DNA from: Kluyvera intermedia
Lineage (GTDB): Bacteria; Pseudomonadota; Gammaproteobacteria; Enterobacterales; Enterobacteriaceae
DNA: 64,000 nucleotides
Direction of reading: 5' to 3'
NCBI RefSeq assembly: GCF_021440345.1
Contig: NZ_JAKCNS010000042.1
Span: forward strand, 62,001-126,000
The first letter of the stretch is position 1; each line of letters opens with the position of its first letter. A model generated the notes under the pieces. It ran no database searches and was not told the DNA's origin. It saw nothing but the letters and a program-made list of their open reading frames with translations. The position numbers and the translations under genes are program-made. This document shows, piece by piece, positions 46,877-58,800 of this stretch.

Positions 46877-47143
46877 ATGAAAAGCGCAATGATTATCGCA
46901 TCCCTTGGTCTGGCATCCGTTCTGTCTTTCGGCGCAAGCGCCGCAGTACAACAGGTGAACGCAGAGCAGGCTCAGAGCCTTCAACCAATGGGCACCATCT
47001 CTGTATCACAGGTTGGTAGCGCCCCGATGGATATGCGTAGTGAGTTAGCCGCAAAAGCTGAAAAAGAAGGCGCTAGCAGCTACCGCGTAATTGAAGCCCG
47101 TACCGGCGACCATTGGCACGCTACGGCTGAGCTGTACAAATAA
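46877..47143 (+). CDS. DUF1471 YhcN-like protein, copy 2
   Basis: 88 residues; signal peptide to FGASA (about residue 22), same domain as copy 1 with SAPMDMR. The N-terminal two thirds differ clearly from copy 1 while the last 24 residues and 44 of the last 45 bases are the same, which suggests local gene conversion. GTGAGGAG precedes the start. A strong terminator follows. Confidence 0.9.
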   Translation: MKSAMIIASLGLASVLSFGASAAVQQVNAEQAQSLQPMGTISVSQVGSAPMDMRSELAAKAEKEGASSYRVIEARTGDHWHATAELYK

Positions 47144-47147
47144 ACCC

Positions 47148-47199
47148 TCGTCGTCTTGTCCGACGACTTGCCCTCGCCCTTATGCGAGGGCTTTTTTTA
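47148..47199 (+). terminator. Double hairpin and terminator after the yhcN pair
   Basis: A first stem GTCGTC/GACGAC (about 47150-47167) is followed by GCCCTCGC (47170-47177)/GCGAGGGC (47184-47191) and TTTTTTT (47192-47198), a strong intrinsic terminator. The T-run overlaps the yhcO stop codon on the other strand. Confidence 0.88.
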
Positions 47200-47472
47200 T
47201 CCACGCTGAACGTTAAAACGCAGCATTCCTTCCAGTTCTTCTTCCGCCTCATCAAACAGCAGAATCAGCGCACCGTAGCGCCGACGCTGTTTATCATCCA
47301 GGTGGATGAATTCAATCTCCAGTGGCGTCGGCATTTGCGGGCTAATGACCGCATCCCATAACGCATCAAGATTGCGAATCTGTTCGCTGTCGAGGGCAAA
47401 GAGTCGAGCGAATTCCCGATAAAAATCGCCCTGGTTTTCTATTTCATCAAAATCAAAAGTATAGATTTCCAT
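47197..47472 (-). CDS. yhcO: Barstar-family protein YhcO
   Basis: 91 residues from [18 protein letters not shown] (E. coli 90). Barstar fold (RNase inhibitor family), with [17 protein letters not shown] and [14 protein letters not shown]. No cognate RNase gene is visible next to it, so the role is unknown. The stop TAA lies in the terminator T-run of the opposite yhcN genes. 27 bp after the dehydrogenase gene, probably co-transcribed. Confidence 0.9.
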   Translation of the reverse strand: MEIYTFDFDEIENQGDFYREFARLFALDSEQIRNLDALWDAVISPQMPTPLEIEFIHLDDKQRRRYGALILLFDEAEEELEGMLRFNVQRG

Positions 47473-47499
47473 CTTACGCCCTCTCCCCATCCACCAGGA

Positions 47500-48954
47500 C
47501 TAGAGTCCCCCGATGTGTAACGTTTTTACCTCAAGGTACTCTTCCAGCCCCAACACCGAACCTTCACGCCCCAGCCCAGACTCTTTCACGCCGCCAAAAG
47601 GCCCAAGCTCAGTCGACACCGCACATTCGTTAATGCCGATCATGCCGCTTTCCAGCGCCTGCGAGACACGGAACACGCGAGAGAGATTCTGAGTATAGAA
47701 ATACGCCGCCAGGCCGTAGGGGGTATTATTCGCGCGATGAATGACATCGTCTTCATCGCTAAAGCGGAAGCAGGCCGCCAGCGGGCCAAACGTCTCTTCC
47801 TGCGCCAACAGCATCTGCTCATGACACTCTCCCAGCACCGTCGGCTGCCAGAAGTTGCCACCAAGCTCATGAGCCTCACCGCCGGCGAGCACTTCAGCAC
47901 CTTTCGCGACCGCGTCTTCGACATGCTCACGTACTTTTTTGACCGCCGAATCTTCAATCAGCGGCCCAACGACCACCCCATCTTCCAGCCCATTGCCCAC
48001 TTTTAGCGCCTTAACCGCCGTTGCCAGCTGGCTGACAAAACGCTCGTAGACGCTGTCATGAATATAAAAACGGTTCACGCTGACGCACACCTGGCCAGCA
48101 TTGCGGAATTTGTTGGCAATCGCGCCCTGCACGGCAGCATCAATATCGGCATCCTCAAACACGATATAAGGCGCATTCCCGCCGAGCTCCATGGAGACTT
48201 TCTTCATAGTTTCAGCCGCATTGCGGACCAGCGTTTTCCCGACCGACGTCGAGCCGGTAAAGGAGATTTTACGCACCTCGTGGCTGGCCATAATCGCGTC
48301 GCTGATCTCCTGAGTGTTGCCCGCCACCGCATTCAGTACGCCGTCCGGGATCCCTGCTTTCTTCGCCAGCGCCAGCAGAGCAAAGGCGCAAAGCGGCGTG
48401 TTGTTGGCGGGTTTTATCACACCAGTGCAGCCTGCGGCCAGCGCCGGACCTAGCTTGCGGGTCAGCATCGCCATGGGGAAGTTCCACGGTGTAATCGCAG
48501 CGACCACGCCTATCGGTTCACGCGTCGCGAGAATGCGCGAGCCAGGCTTTGCCGGTGGAATGATTTCACCGTTCGCGCGTTTGCCTTGCTCGGCAAACCA
48601 TTGGATAAAGCTCGCCGCGTAATCGACTTCGCCTTCGGCTTCTTTCAGCGGCTTACCCTGCTCAATGGTCATCAGCCGCGCCAGCCAACTTTTGTTTTCA
48701 ATCATCAGCTGATACCAGCGATAAAGCAGCTCTGAACGCGCTTTCGCCGTTTTCGCGCGCCATAGCGGGAATGCCTTAGCGGCAGCGGCTATCGCCTGTT
48801 CGGTCTCTTTTTTACCGGCTTTTGCTACTTTCGCCACGACTTCACCTGTTGCCGGGTTGAGTACGTCAAAAGTGGAATTGAGTTGCTGCCATTCACCGTT
48901 GACCAGATATCCGGTCTGGAAAAGGTCATTATCCTGCAGTGCTTGCGTGGTCAT
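47500..48954 (-). CDS. NAD(P)-dependent aldehyde dehydrogenase, succinate-semialdehyde dehydrogenase type
   Basis: 484 residues, full-length ALDH. Cofactor-binding TPWNFPMAMLTRKLGPALAA, catalytic Glu in MELGGNAPY, catalytic Cys in FRNAGQVCVSVNRF, and C-terminal GPFGGVKESGLGREG. Closest by eye to GabD/Sad, but clearly distinct from E. coli GabD. AGGAGG is well placed before the start. It is not at this place in E. coli K-12; it could serve aromatic-aldehyde or GABA-type catabolism. Substrate unproven. Confidence 0.85.
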   Translation of the reverse strand: MTTQALQDNDLFQTGYLVNGEWQQLNSTFDVLNPATGEVVAKVAKAGKKETEQAIAAAAKAFPLWRAKTAKARSELLYRWYQLMIENKSWLARLMTIEQGKPLKEAEGEVDYAASFIQWFAEQGKRANGEIIPPAKPGSRILATREPIGVVAAITPWNFPMAMLTRKLGPALAAGCTGVIKPANNTPLCAFALLALAKKAGIPDGVLNAVAGNTQEISDAIMASHEVRKISFTGSTSVGKTLVRNAAETMKKVSMELGGNAPYIVFEDADIDAAVQGAIANKFRNAGQVCVSVNRFYIHDSVYERFVSQLATAVKALKVGNGLEDGVVVGPLIEDSAVKKVREHVEDAVAKGAEVLAGGEAHELGGNFWQPTVLGECHEQMLLAQEETFGPLAACFRFSDEDDVIHRANNTPYGLAAYFYTQNLSRVFRVSQALESGMIGINECAVSTELGPFGGVKESGLGREGSVLGLEEYLEVKTLHIGGL

Positions 48955-49058
48955 TACACCCTCCTGAGAAATGGTTCTCTCTAAGTATAGGGTGGGATAG
49001 GGAATGTGGGGTTTGCGAAAGGGACCTGGCGTGGTGACACACGCCAGGGAAAAGCGGT

Positions 49059-51026
49059 TTAACTGCTGGTCAGCGCGCCCTGGTATTTATGCAGCATGAC
49101 TACCAGACGCTCAACCGGCTCGGTGACCTGCGCCGGGGCTTCCCAGGTGCGCAGCTTCTGCTGATACACCTCAAGCTCGCCCAGCAATCGCGTAAAGTAG
49201 TAGCGACGTTTATCATCGTTGCTAGCGGAAATCACCCGGTCAGCGGTACGACGCAGCTGGCGGTGAAATTCAGACAGATCGTCATTCACCGGGATCGGTG
49301 CATCGCGCAGGCGCTGGTGCGCAATAATCAGCGTCAGCGCCAGACGGAACTTGGCAATATCACCGGGAAATTTGTTAAGCAGTAAAAAGAGCTGCTGATA
49401 AAGTCCCGGCAGATGATTCTCTTTGCGTCGCGCCATGTTAGTGGTCATTGCCGACACGGCGGCAAATACAAACTGGTTTAACAGCACACGCCCCGTACGC
49501 AGACGGGAGTTGTCGCGGATCAGCAGAATAACGATGAATGCCATAAAGCAGCCGACGATTTGCCCTAACGCACTGTCGAGGAACTGGCTGAAGTGGAAAG
49601 TCATCGGGTTATCCAGCACCAGAATGTTGATGGTACTGGCCAACGCACCGAGCGAACCCAGACGCCTTTTCTGTACTTCAATCCCGATAAAGAAGCACAT
49701 CACCGCCAGGCTCAGACACAGCAGCAGCATACTTTGCTGAGTGGCAGGGATGACAATCAGGAAGTAGAACGCCCCGATGGGGAGAGCCGCAATAGTACCG
49801 TAGAGAAAATCGATCGCCACCATACGCGGGTTCGGCAAACGCATCGCCAGCGAGGTCACCACGGCGATCATCACCATCGCGCCGCTGCCGGAGGTCCAGC
49901 CGGTCCACAGCCAGAATAAAATGCCCAACGCACAGGAGACAGTAGTACGCCAGAAGTTGATCATCGCATGATGCCGCTCGGCGGAGTCCGGACGCACCAC
50001 CACTTCACTTTGCAGGATCTCTTCTTCGCGGGCGCTGATTTTAGCGTTGCCAATCACCCCGCGTTTGAGCAGCAGATAGCGCGTCGCCGCGCCGACCCAG
50101 CTGTAAATGGTGACCGGCGTGTCGTGTTCACCTGTCCACGCCAGCACACGACGCATACGTTTGAGCTGGCGATGCACATCCTGCACTGTCTCTACCGGTT
50201 CTTCAAACAGCTCACGATAGGCGTCGGTGACAATCTCCGGACGCGAGTTTTGCATGATAAAGGTTTCGCAGGCCTGGGTAATCATGGTCAGCGAAACGGT
50301 ATTCAACGCTTTCAAACGGCGGTTGGCCCGCGCCCAGCGTGAAGACTCCATATTCAGGTTGCTGCGCATCCCTTCCAGCGCGGCGGTACGGCGACCCAGC
50401 GCCAGCCAGGCGCGGTCCATCTCATCACTATCGCCGTGCTTGATGCACAGTTGCATCAGGCGGTATTGATCGATAAGCATGGCGTCGAGTTCATTATCGA
50501 TCTCTTTTTTGATCGAGCGCGGGGAGAACAGCAGGTCGGCAACGATCGCGCAAATGATCCCGAGCACAATCTCGCTGCAGCGCTCGACGGCAAACTGTGG
50601 CGTCAGCAGCGGTTCCGCCTGAATGGTGACGACAATAATTAGCGCCGTATAGCCAGATAACCCCCAGGCGTAGGAGTTCTCGACCCGCACCAGCGACGAT
50701 ACCCAGGTACAAAAACCGGCCCAGATACTGCACACCAGCAGCATTAATAGCGGAGCGCGGATCATGGTGATGATAATGACCAGCGCCGCGATACAGCCGA
50801 TAAAGGTGCCAACAATACGCAGCATCCCACGATAGCGAATCGCCCCAGCATAGGGTTCACCGCCCGCGGCAAACGCCGGACCGGCCGCAACAATCGCGGC
50901 GGTCAGCACGGCCCAGCGCGGTGTTTCAAGCTGGAAGTGAAAGCCAACAAACAGCGCCAGCACCACCGCACAGGCCAGTTTGATGGCAAAGCGAATGTGC
51001 TGGTTGGCAATACTGAAAATGCCCAT
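49059..51026 (-). CDS. aaeB: p-Hydroxybenzoic acid efflux pump subunit AaeB
   Basis: 655 residues as in E. coli. FUSC/ArAE family: two sets of five or six membrane segments (about 12-160 and 365-490), each followed by a cytoplasmic helical domain. With AaeA it exports aromatic carboxylic acids. 5 bp after aaeA. Confidence 0.96.
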   Translation of the reverse strand: MGIFSIANQHIRFAIKLACAVVLALFVGFHFQLETPRWAVLTAAIVAAGPAFAAGGEPYAGAIRYRGMLRIVGTFIGCIAALVIIITMIRAPLLMLLVCSIWAGFCTWVSSLVRVENSYAWGLSGYTALIIVVTIQAEPLLTPQFAVERCSEIVLGIICAIVADLLFSPRSIKKEIDNELDAMLIDQYRLMQLCIKHGDSDEMDRAWLALGRRTAALEGMRSNLNMESSRWARANRRLKALNTVSLTMITQACETFIMQNSRPEIVTDAYRELFEEPVETVQDVHRQLKRMRRVLAWTGEHDTPVTIYSWVGAATRYLLLKRGVIGNAKISAREEEILQSEVVVRPDSAERHHAMINFWRTTVSCALGILFWLWTGWTSGSGAMVMIAVVTSLAMRLPNPRMVAIDFLYGTIAALPIGAFYFLIVIPATQQSMLLLCLSLAVMCFFIGIEVQKRRLGSLGALASTINILVLDNPMTFHFSQFLDSALGQIVGCFMAFIVILLIRDNSRLRTGRVLLNQFVFAAVSAMTTNMARRKENHLPGLYQQLFLLLNKFPGDIAKFRLALTLIIAHQRLRDAPIPVNDDLSEFHRQLRRTADRVISASNDDKRRYYFTRLLGELEVYQQKLRTWEAPAQVTEPVERLVVMLHKYQGALTSS

Positions 51027-51031
51027 GACGA

Positions 51032-51964
51032 TTAACCGAACTCACGCAGGCGCAGCGCCAGTTTCTGGAAGAAAGTCATCTGGCTGGCATCACGATCTTT
51101 TTTTCCGGTAATCACCACCGTCGCGGTAGTGCCCGCCGGCCAGAGGTTGCCCGGCTCTTTATCCAGGCGAATACGCACCGGCACGCGCTGGGCCAGGCGC
51201 ACCCATTCAAGGTTAGAATCGACGGTTGCCATGCCTTTGCTGTCCACGCTACTGCTGGCATTCGTCACACCGGCGGCGACGCTATCGACGGTGCCTTTCA
51301 GCACATGGTTGCTGCCCAGCGGCGTCACTTCAGCGCGGTAGCCTGGGCGTACGCCCTCAAGCTTGGTCTCTTCAAGGTAGGCCATGACGTAGAAAGAGTG
51401 CTGTTTAACCAGCGCCACTGCCGTTGATCCACGGGTAATAAATTCCCCCGCGTAGACGTTGAGGTTGGTGACCCAGCCGTCTGCCGGGGCGCGAATAACG
51501 GTACGATCGAGGTCAAGACGCGCCAGATCGCGCGTCGCCTGTGCTTTTGCCATCTGATGCAGCACGGTTTGCAGTACGTTGTTCGATTGATCGATTTCTT
51601 CACGCGACATGGCGCTCACGCCAAGTTTGTTACGACGCCCGGCTTCGCGACTTTTTTCTTCTGACAGCGCTTTGTAGTAGGAAACATCCGCCTCGGCTTC
51701 GGCAAGCGCTTTCTGATAACGCGGCTGGTCGATAACAAACAGAACCTGATTTTTAGTAACCAGTTGGTTATCCTTAACCGCAACCTGAGTAATCAGGCCT
51801 GAAACATCCGGGGCGATCGCCACCACATCCGCGCTAAAGCGGGCATCGCGCGTCCACGGCGATTCGGTGTAATAGACCCAGGCGCGGAAAATCGCGATGA
51901 ACGCCAGGATAACCAGTATCACCGTAATGGCGGTACGAGAGATTTTTCTTGTTAGTGTTTTCAC
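51032..51964 (-). CDS. aaeA: p-Hydroxybenzoic acid efflux pump subunit AaeA
   Basis: 310 residues with GTG at 51964 ([12 protein letters not shown]), equal to the E. coli length; GAGG lies 5 bases upstream. A GTG two codons earlier (51970) is the alternative. Membrane fusion protein: one N-terminal helix, lipoyl/biotinyl-like halves ([31 protein letters not shown]) around a coiled coil. Bridges AaeB to an outer-membrane channel. Confidence 0.94.
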   Translation of the reverse strand: MKTLTRKISRTAITVILVILAFIAIFRAWVYYTESPWTRDARFSADVVAIAPDVSGLITQVAVKDNQLVTKNQVLFVIDQPRYQKALAEAEADVSYYKALSEEKSREAGRRNKLGVSAMSREEIDQSNNVLQTVLHQMAKAQATRDLARLDLDRTVIRAPADGWVTNLNVYAGEFITRGSTAVALVKQHSFYVMAYLEETKLEGVRPGYRAEVTPLGSNHVLKGTVDSVAAGVTNASSSVDSKGMATVDSNLEWVRLAQRVPVRIRLDKEPGNLWPAGTTATVVITGKKDRDASQMTFFQKLALRLREFG

Positions 51965-51971
51965 TTCCACC

Positions 51972-52175
51972 TCAAACGAACAAACGTGATATCAAATAAA
52001 ACAGACAGCAGTACAGCGCGGTATTGAACAACGCGGGATGCCAGACGAAATCGTAGATCCCGGTTGGCGTCAGTAGCCGACGCACCAACCAAAAAATGGC
52101 GAGCGATAACAGCAGCTCAAAGAAGATCGGTGGAAAAGAGAGACCGAAAATCACGATGACAGGGAACAGGCTCAT
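51972..52175 (-). CDS. aaeX: Small membrane protein AaeX (DUF1656)
   Basis: 67 residues with two membrane segments (about 4-30 and 46-66), same as E. coli AaeX. First gene of aaeXAB; precise role unknown, always linked to FUSC-type pumps. Confidence 0.93.
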   Translation of the reverse strand: MSLFPVIVIFGLSFPPIFFELLLSLAIFWLVRRLLTPTGIYDFVWHPALFNTALYCCLFYLISRLFV

Positions 52176-52394
52176 GTTGACCTTAATAGACTAGCGTGCA
52201 GATGAGATTGAAACGTTACACTTTATCATTCGGGTATCTCTGTATTGGCGACACTCGTTCTTCCCGGCGGTTTACTTGCGTAGACGCCAGGGGATTCAGG
52301 CCGTTGCCACTGGGATACTGCTAGAATGGTTTTGGATATTTAGTTATTCAGCTAACAGTATTTTAACGTAACAGTCATAGCCTTATCTACATAG

Positions 52395-52410
52395 TGTGAT
52401 GCAAATCACT
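52395..52410 (+). promoter_or_regulatory. CRP-like site in the aaeX-aaeR divergent region
   Basis: TGTGA-TGCAAA-TCACT matches nine of ten half-site positions. It is 18 bp upstream of the aaeR ATG. It could mediate CRP control of aaeR, or the region could also carry AaeR sites that I cannot assign. Confidence 0.5.
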
Positions 52411-52428
52411 TTTAAGCCAGAGTGAACA

Positions 52429-53355
52429 ATGGAACGATTAAAACGGATGTCGGTGTTTGCCAAAGTTGTCGAGCAAGGCTCCTTTACCGCCGCGGCACGA
52501 CAGCTTCAGATGAGCGTTTCATCGATTAGCCAGACCGTCTCTAAACTGGAAGATGAACTCCAGGTCAAGCTGCTCAACCGCAGTACGCGCAGCATTGGCC
52601 TCACCGAAGCCGGCAAAATTTACTACCAGGGCTGCCGCCGGATGCTGTACGAAGTCCAGGAAGTTCACGAGCAGCTCTACGCCTTTAACAACACGCCCAT
52701 CGGTACGCTGCGTATCGGTTGTTCATCAACTATGGCACAAAATGTTCTCGCTGCCATGACGGCGGAGATGCTCAAAGAGTATCCGGGATTATCCGTCAAT
52801 CTGGTGACGGGTATCCCAGCACCGGACCTCATTGCCGACGGTCTGGATGTCGTTATCCGCGTGGGCGCCTTGCAAGACTCCAGCCTCTTTTCCCGCCGTC
52901 TCGGCAGCATGCCGATGGTGGTCTGTGCCTCGAAAAAATATCTGGCACAGTACGGCATTCCTGAGAAACCGGCCGATATGAGTAACCACTCGTGGCTCGA
53001 ATACAGCGTTCGCCCGGATAACGAATTTGAACTGATTGCACCCGAGGGGCTTTCCACCAGGTTGCAGCCAGAAGGCCGGTTTGTCACCAACGATCCGATG
53101 ACAATCTCACGCTGGCTGGTTGCCGGTGCCGGAATTGCTTACGTCCCACTGATGTGGGTGATCAATGAGATCAACAGCGGCGAGTTAGAGATCTTATTCC
53201 CACGCTACCAATCAGATCCTCGTCCGGTGTACGCCTTGTATACCGAAAAGGACAAGTTGCCGCTTAAGGTCCAGGTCTGTATTAACTATCTGACCGACTA
53301 TTTTGTAGAAGTTGCGGAGCTGTTTCAGGGAATGAGAGAGAGGAGGAAAGAGTAA
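52429..53355 (+). CDS. aaeR: LysR-type regulator AaeR
   Basis: 308 residues (E. coli 309). N-terminal winged helix (about 1-60; GSFTAAARQLQMSVSSISQT), then the periplasmic-binding-like effector domain. Divergent from aaeXAB, which it activates in E. coli in response to aromatic carboxylic acids. Confidence 0.95.
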   Translation: MERLKRMSVFAKVVEQGSFTAAARQLQMSVSSISQTVSKLEDELQVKLLNRSTRSIGLTEAGKIYYQGCRRMLYEVQEVHEQLYAFNNTPIGTLRIGCSSTMAQNVLAAMTAEMLKEYPGLSVNLVTGIPAPDLIADGLDVVIRVGALQDSSLFSRRLGSMPMVVCASKKYLAQYGIPEKPADMSNHSWLEYSVRPDNEFELIAPEGLSTRLQPEGRFVTNDPMTISRWLVAGAGIAYVPLMWVINEINSGELEILFPRYQSDPRPVYALYTEKDKLPLKVQVCINYLTDYFVEVAELFQGMRERRKE

Positions 53356-53593
53356 TTTAAATAATATTAATTTCTGAAATTAAATAATGACATAACTCAT
53401 TTCTGACATGGGCATTTCCTGAATTACCGCCGATATAATTCAGGAAAATACGCCATACTATCAATATTAGCTAATTGACACTGTTAACACCTGCCTATTA
53501 TCTTGTCCTTATACAGATATTTAAATGTTTGTATTTTGTTAAATCATAAATAATAAAATGTATTTTCAAGGCCATTTGAAACAAGGATTAAAA
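53356..53593 (+). promoter_or_regulatory. AT-rich aaeR-yagU spacer with promoter and dyads
   Basis: A TTGACA (53475-53480) with TATTAT (53496-53501, 15 bp) or TTATCT (53498-53503, 17 bp) is a good sigma70 promoter for yagU. Upstream lie a 17-bp perfect palindrome TTAATTTC-T-GAAATTAA (53367-53383) and a 12-bp dyad TTTCCTGAATTA/TAATTCAGGAAA (53415-53447). The base composition is clearly lower in GC than the neighbours. Confidence 0.55.
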
Positions 53594-54208
53594 ATGAATT
53601 TATTCGAACAGACACCGCCATCACGCAGGCGCTATGGACTCGCTGCATTCATTGGTTTAATCGCAGGGATTGTCTCCGCCTTTGTAAAATGGGGAGCCGA
53701 AGTCCCGCTCCCTCCGCGCAGCCCAACCGACCTTTTTAATGGTGCATGTGGGCCAGAACAATTAATAAGAGCGGCGAGTCAGATTGATTGCTCTCGCAAT
53801 TTCCTCAATCCTCCGTATGTATTTTTACGCGACTGGCTGGGTATTATTGATCCTAATGCTGCCGTTTATACATTTGCGGGACATGTATTTAACTGGGTCG
53901 GCGTAACGCATATTATTTTTTCAATCATCTTCGCTTTAGGCTATTGCGTGGTCGCAGAAGTCTTTCCGAAAATAAAACTCTGGCAAGGTTTGCTGGCCGG
54001 TGCTTTAGCTCAGCTATTTGTCCACATGATCTCATTCCCTTTGATGGGGCTGACCCCTCCTCTCTTTGAACTTCCATGGTACGAGCACGTTTCAGAGATA
54101 GTGGGCCATTTGATTTGGTTTTGGTCTATTGAAATTATTCGTCGTGATTTACGCAATCGCATCACTCACGAACCCGACCCTGAGATCCCGTTGGACCATT
54201 TACGCTAA
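53594..54208 (+). CDS. yagU: DUF1440 inner-membrane protein YagU
   Basis: 204 residues from [20 protein letters not shown], the same length as E. coli YagU, which I recognise along the whole sequence ([50 protein letters not shown]). Four membrane segments. YagU contributes to acid resistance in E. coli, where the gene lies far from here. AAGGA precedes the start; the longer upstream frame is not supported. Monocistronic. Confidence 0.92.
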   Translation: MNLFEQTPPSRRRYGLAAFIGLIAGIVSAFVKWGAEVPLPPRSPTDLFNGACGPEQLIRAASQIDCSRNFLNPPYVFLRDWLGIIDPNAAVYTFAGHVFNWVGVTHIIFSIIFALGYCVVAEVFPKIKLWQGLLAGALAQLFVHMISFPLMGLTPPLFELPWYEHVSEIVGHLIWFWSIEIIRRDLRNRITHEPDPEIPLDHLR

Positions 54209-54247
54209 AAAAAATGGCGCGCCTGTTTCAGGACGCGCCATTTTTTC
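54207..54247. terminator. Bidirectional terminator between yagU and tldD
   Basis: AAAATGGCGCG (54211-54221) pairs with CGCGCCATTTT (54234-54244), with A-run before and T-run after. Serves convergent yagU and tldD. Confidence 0.87.
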
Positions 54248-54260
54248 TCGATTGTTCAGG

Positions 54261-55736
<1,476 letters not shown>

Positions 55737-55806
55737 TTACGCATTTCGGGCCTGTATTCCGGGTGTTAGTGTTATGAGATTGAGGCAATTCAAGGCTTGC
55801 GTCAAA

Positions 55807-58800
55807 TCATGGCTTTTTATCGCCGCGCGCCTGGCGCAGCACTTCATTCACTTGTGGCTTATCGATTGGGCCGGTGATGCGATAGCGCAGTATCGACACT
55901 TTATTCCACAGTGGCCCCAGCACCTTCGTGGCGGCAAATACCGCTGCACCGATAATTGGGTTTACCGCAAAGGCGGTCGCCACGCTGACCGTCGCCGAAA
56001 TTTCCGGAGCAACAATAGCTTCCATATCCACTTCACGGCGTACGAGGTTAACCGACCCCTTCATGGCAATATCAGCCTCCAGCCCATCCACCAGCGTATC
56101 GTCGGTATTCAGCACGCCGTCTTTAATCCACGCGGTGCTGCGAATGGAATCGAAGTAGAAACCTTCGCTAAAGGTGTCGCTGAAGTCAAAGCGCAGCTTA
56201 CGCAGCAGTGAATCCACACTCAGCAAACGCAGTAGCTGCCCGGCATGTCCGGTCGACAGATCGGTAAACTGCCCCTTGCCGATATGCGATTTCAGGATAC
56301 CGTTCAGCGATGCCATATCCGGCTGCCACGGTTTATCACGCCAATGTAAATCGTAGTCCACATCAACAGAAGAATCGCGAATCGGCGTGGAAACGCCGAA
56401 GAAAGTCACCGCATCATCAATCTTGTTACCGTGGATTTTACCTTTCAGCGAGGTGCGCTGACCGGAAAGCGAGTTGACCCACACACCATCGGCGGTCAAA
56501 CGACCAAAACCGGTATCGACCAGACCATTTGCCAGCGAGAGCGTGTCGCCTTTAATGCTGAAGTCGCCATCAATACGGCCATACTTCTGTCCCCATAGCC
56601 AACACTCAGCGCAACGCAGCTGGAGATCTGGCCAGCCGTGGAAATCGATCGGGTTACTTACCGGCTGGCTCGCTGTAGTCACGCTCGATGCTGCCGCCAG
56701 CGGGTTAGCCGATGGATTGTAATAGAGATAGCGCACCGCTGCCTGCCACGGCTGGGCATCTTTCATCGTCAGGCTGGCGTTAACTTCGCGCCCCTGAGCT
56801 TCAATGCGTGTGCCACCGGCCGTCGGCTGCGAAACGATACTCAGGTTATTCCACTGCTGCCCGGCAAAGGTCAGCGATGGGGTACGCAGCGTCACGTTTT
56901 GCGGGAAGGCGGCGGCGCTACTCACGCCCTCGGCCGCTCCATGCTGGAACAGTGCCAGCCACTGCGCACCATCCATCGGCGGCAGATTGAGCTCAATACC
57001 CGGTTGCGGCAGCGGCGGAATTGTCCGGCTGTCTGAGGCCCAAATAGCGCTTTCTAGCCTCAGCTTATTGCCCAGCAGCCAGCGGCTGTTGAGATGATTT
57101 GTCGGCCCAATATTACCGGTCAGGTCAAAACTACGCAGATTGCCATCGACATTAATTTTCAGCGGCAGCGGTTGGCCGGCGCGTTTATTCGCTGGAGGAG
57201 GTAAATCGCTGCTCACATTCTGCAAATCGCCGGTAATGCCAACCTTGTAGGTGCCGCTACCGCCGTACGGTAGTTCGATAGCAATATTGCCTTTCCACGG
57301 TACGCTACCTTTAAGCGCGTCATTCAGCTGTTTTGGCAACACGCCGGTCCGGGCCGGTTGCCAATCCGCCTGCATATTCACGCCCACCTGGTACGCTTTT
57401 GCCCCTTCGGTGGTGGTAAAATCAACGTTGAGCGGCTGGTTAAACCAAGTGGCGGTCAGTGGTTCACTGGTCAGGTTGCCATTGTTAAAGCTGAATTTAC
57501 CTTTGAGGTTATGCAGCGTGCTGCCCAGCGGTTTGATAAACAGGCTGTTATTGTTCAACGCTACGTCGCCGGTCGCGGAAACCAACTTGCCGTCCAGTGG
57601 AATATTAAGATGTAAGCGAGCACTCACATCTCCATCAAGCTGAAGTTCGTCGAGCGTAGCGCCTAACGATTTACTGAGCGGGGTGTCTTTGAAATACGGA
57701 CCAACCGCTTTCCCTGGGCCGTTGATATCAGCATCAATGAGCAGCTTCTCTTTGGCGTAGTCCGGAATCGAAGCATCAAGATTGCGAGCAGTGACGCCGC
57801 CCAGCATGGTCTTATCCGCCTTCATCCACAGGCCATTGTTGACAAAGTTCAGCTCAATATCGAGGTCAGTCAGCGCCGGCCAGTCTGGCTGGAAAGCAAA
57901 GGTGGCGTCGTGCAATGGCACATAGACCTGGAACTGGCCTTCGTTATGCGGATATGGGAATAGATGCGGGTTACCGCCGTAAACCAGCGTCGCATTTTCA
58001 GCCTTACCGGCCTTTATTGCACCGCTCAGATAGTCAACCAGCTTAGTGCCCATCAAGTTCTCAGGGAAATAGCGCCATGCCTGGCCACCATCATTGGTGC
58101 TGATCCCCGCCAGAATACCCAGCCACGGCTGATCGTCCTTCGGCTGGAGATAACGGAAGCCACCGGCTGCGCGAACGCCCGTCGCCTGCACGTCTATGTT
58201 GCGCCCGTCCAGCATGAAACCTTTGTCGTTATTCACCCAATTAAGGGTGGCGACGCCGTTGGCTATCTCCAGCGGCGCGCGGAATACGTGCTCGTATGGC
58301 ATCAATGCCTTCTGCATCGCGACCTGCAATGAACCATTCTCAACGCTACCGGCGATGCTACCAGAAACATGTTCAGCGCCCGGCAACAGCTTCCACTGCT
58401 TCCAGGCCAGGCCGTTCCAGCTGGCGTTAAAGCGTGTTTTAGCCGTGTTCTGTAGAGGAATGTCCATCGCAAAGGCATCAACCGTGCCGGTTGGCTGGGT
58501 GGTGCGCCAGATGTCAGCGAGCTCAGGTGACAGATTTTCCGCAATCGGCAGCAGGCCGTTCAGCCCTGCCAGCGACAGGTGGCTGGCGCGAATACGCAGC
58601 TCGTCGCTACGCTGATGATTCGCACCACCTACTTCCTGCGCGGGGATCCATGCCAGCGCCAGCGCGCCGCGCGGCCATGCCGTGTTATCGATGGTGATAC
58701 GAGTATCAGGAATGCGGAACTGCCAACCTTCTTTTTCGCGCGACAGGTGTGCGGTGAGGTTATCCACCGCCAGATGGTGCTGCTGCTTGTCACCCTGCCA

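Noticed and set aside
47197-47472. Barnase-barstar toxin-antitoxin pair
   Set aside because: YhcO is barstar-like, but no barnase-type RNase gene is adjacent; the neighbours are a dehydrogenase and yhcN genes.
46870-49000. Genomic island around yhcN to the aldehyde dehydrogenase
   Set aside because: No tRNA, integrase, transposase or flanking direct repeats; codon use looks like the neighbours, so vertical gain or loss is as likely.
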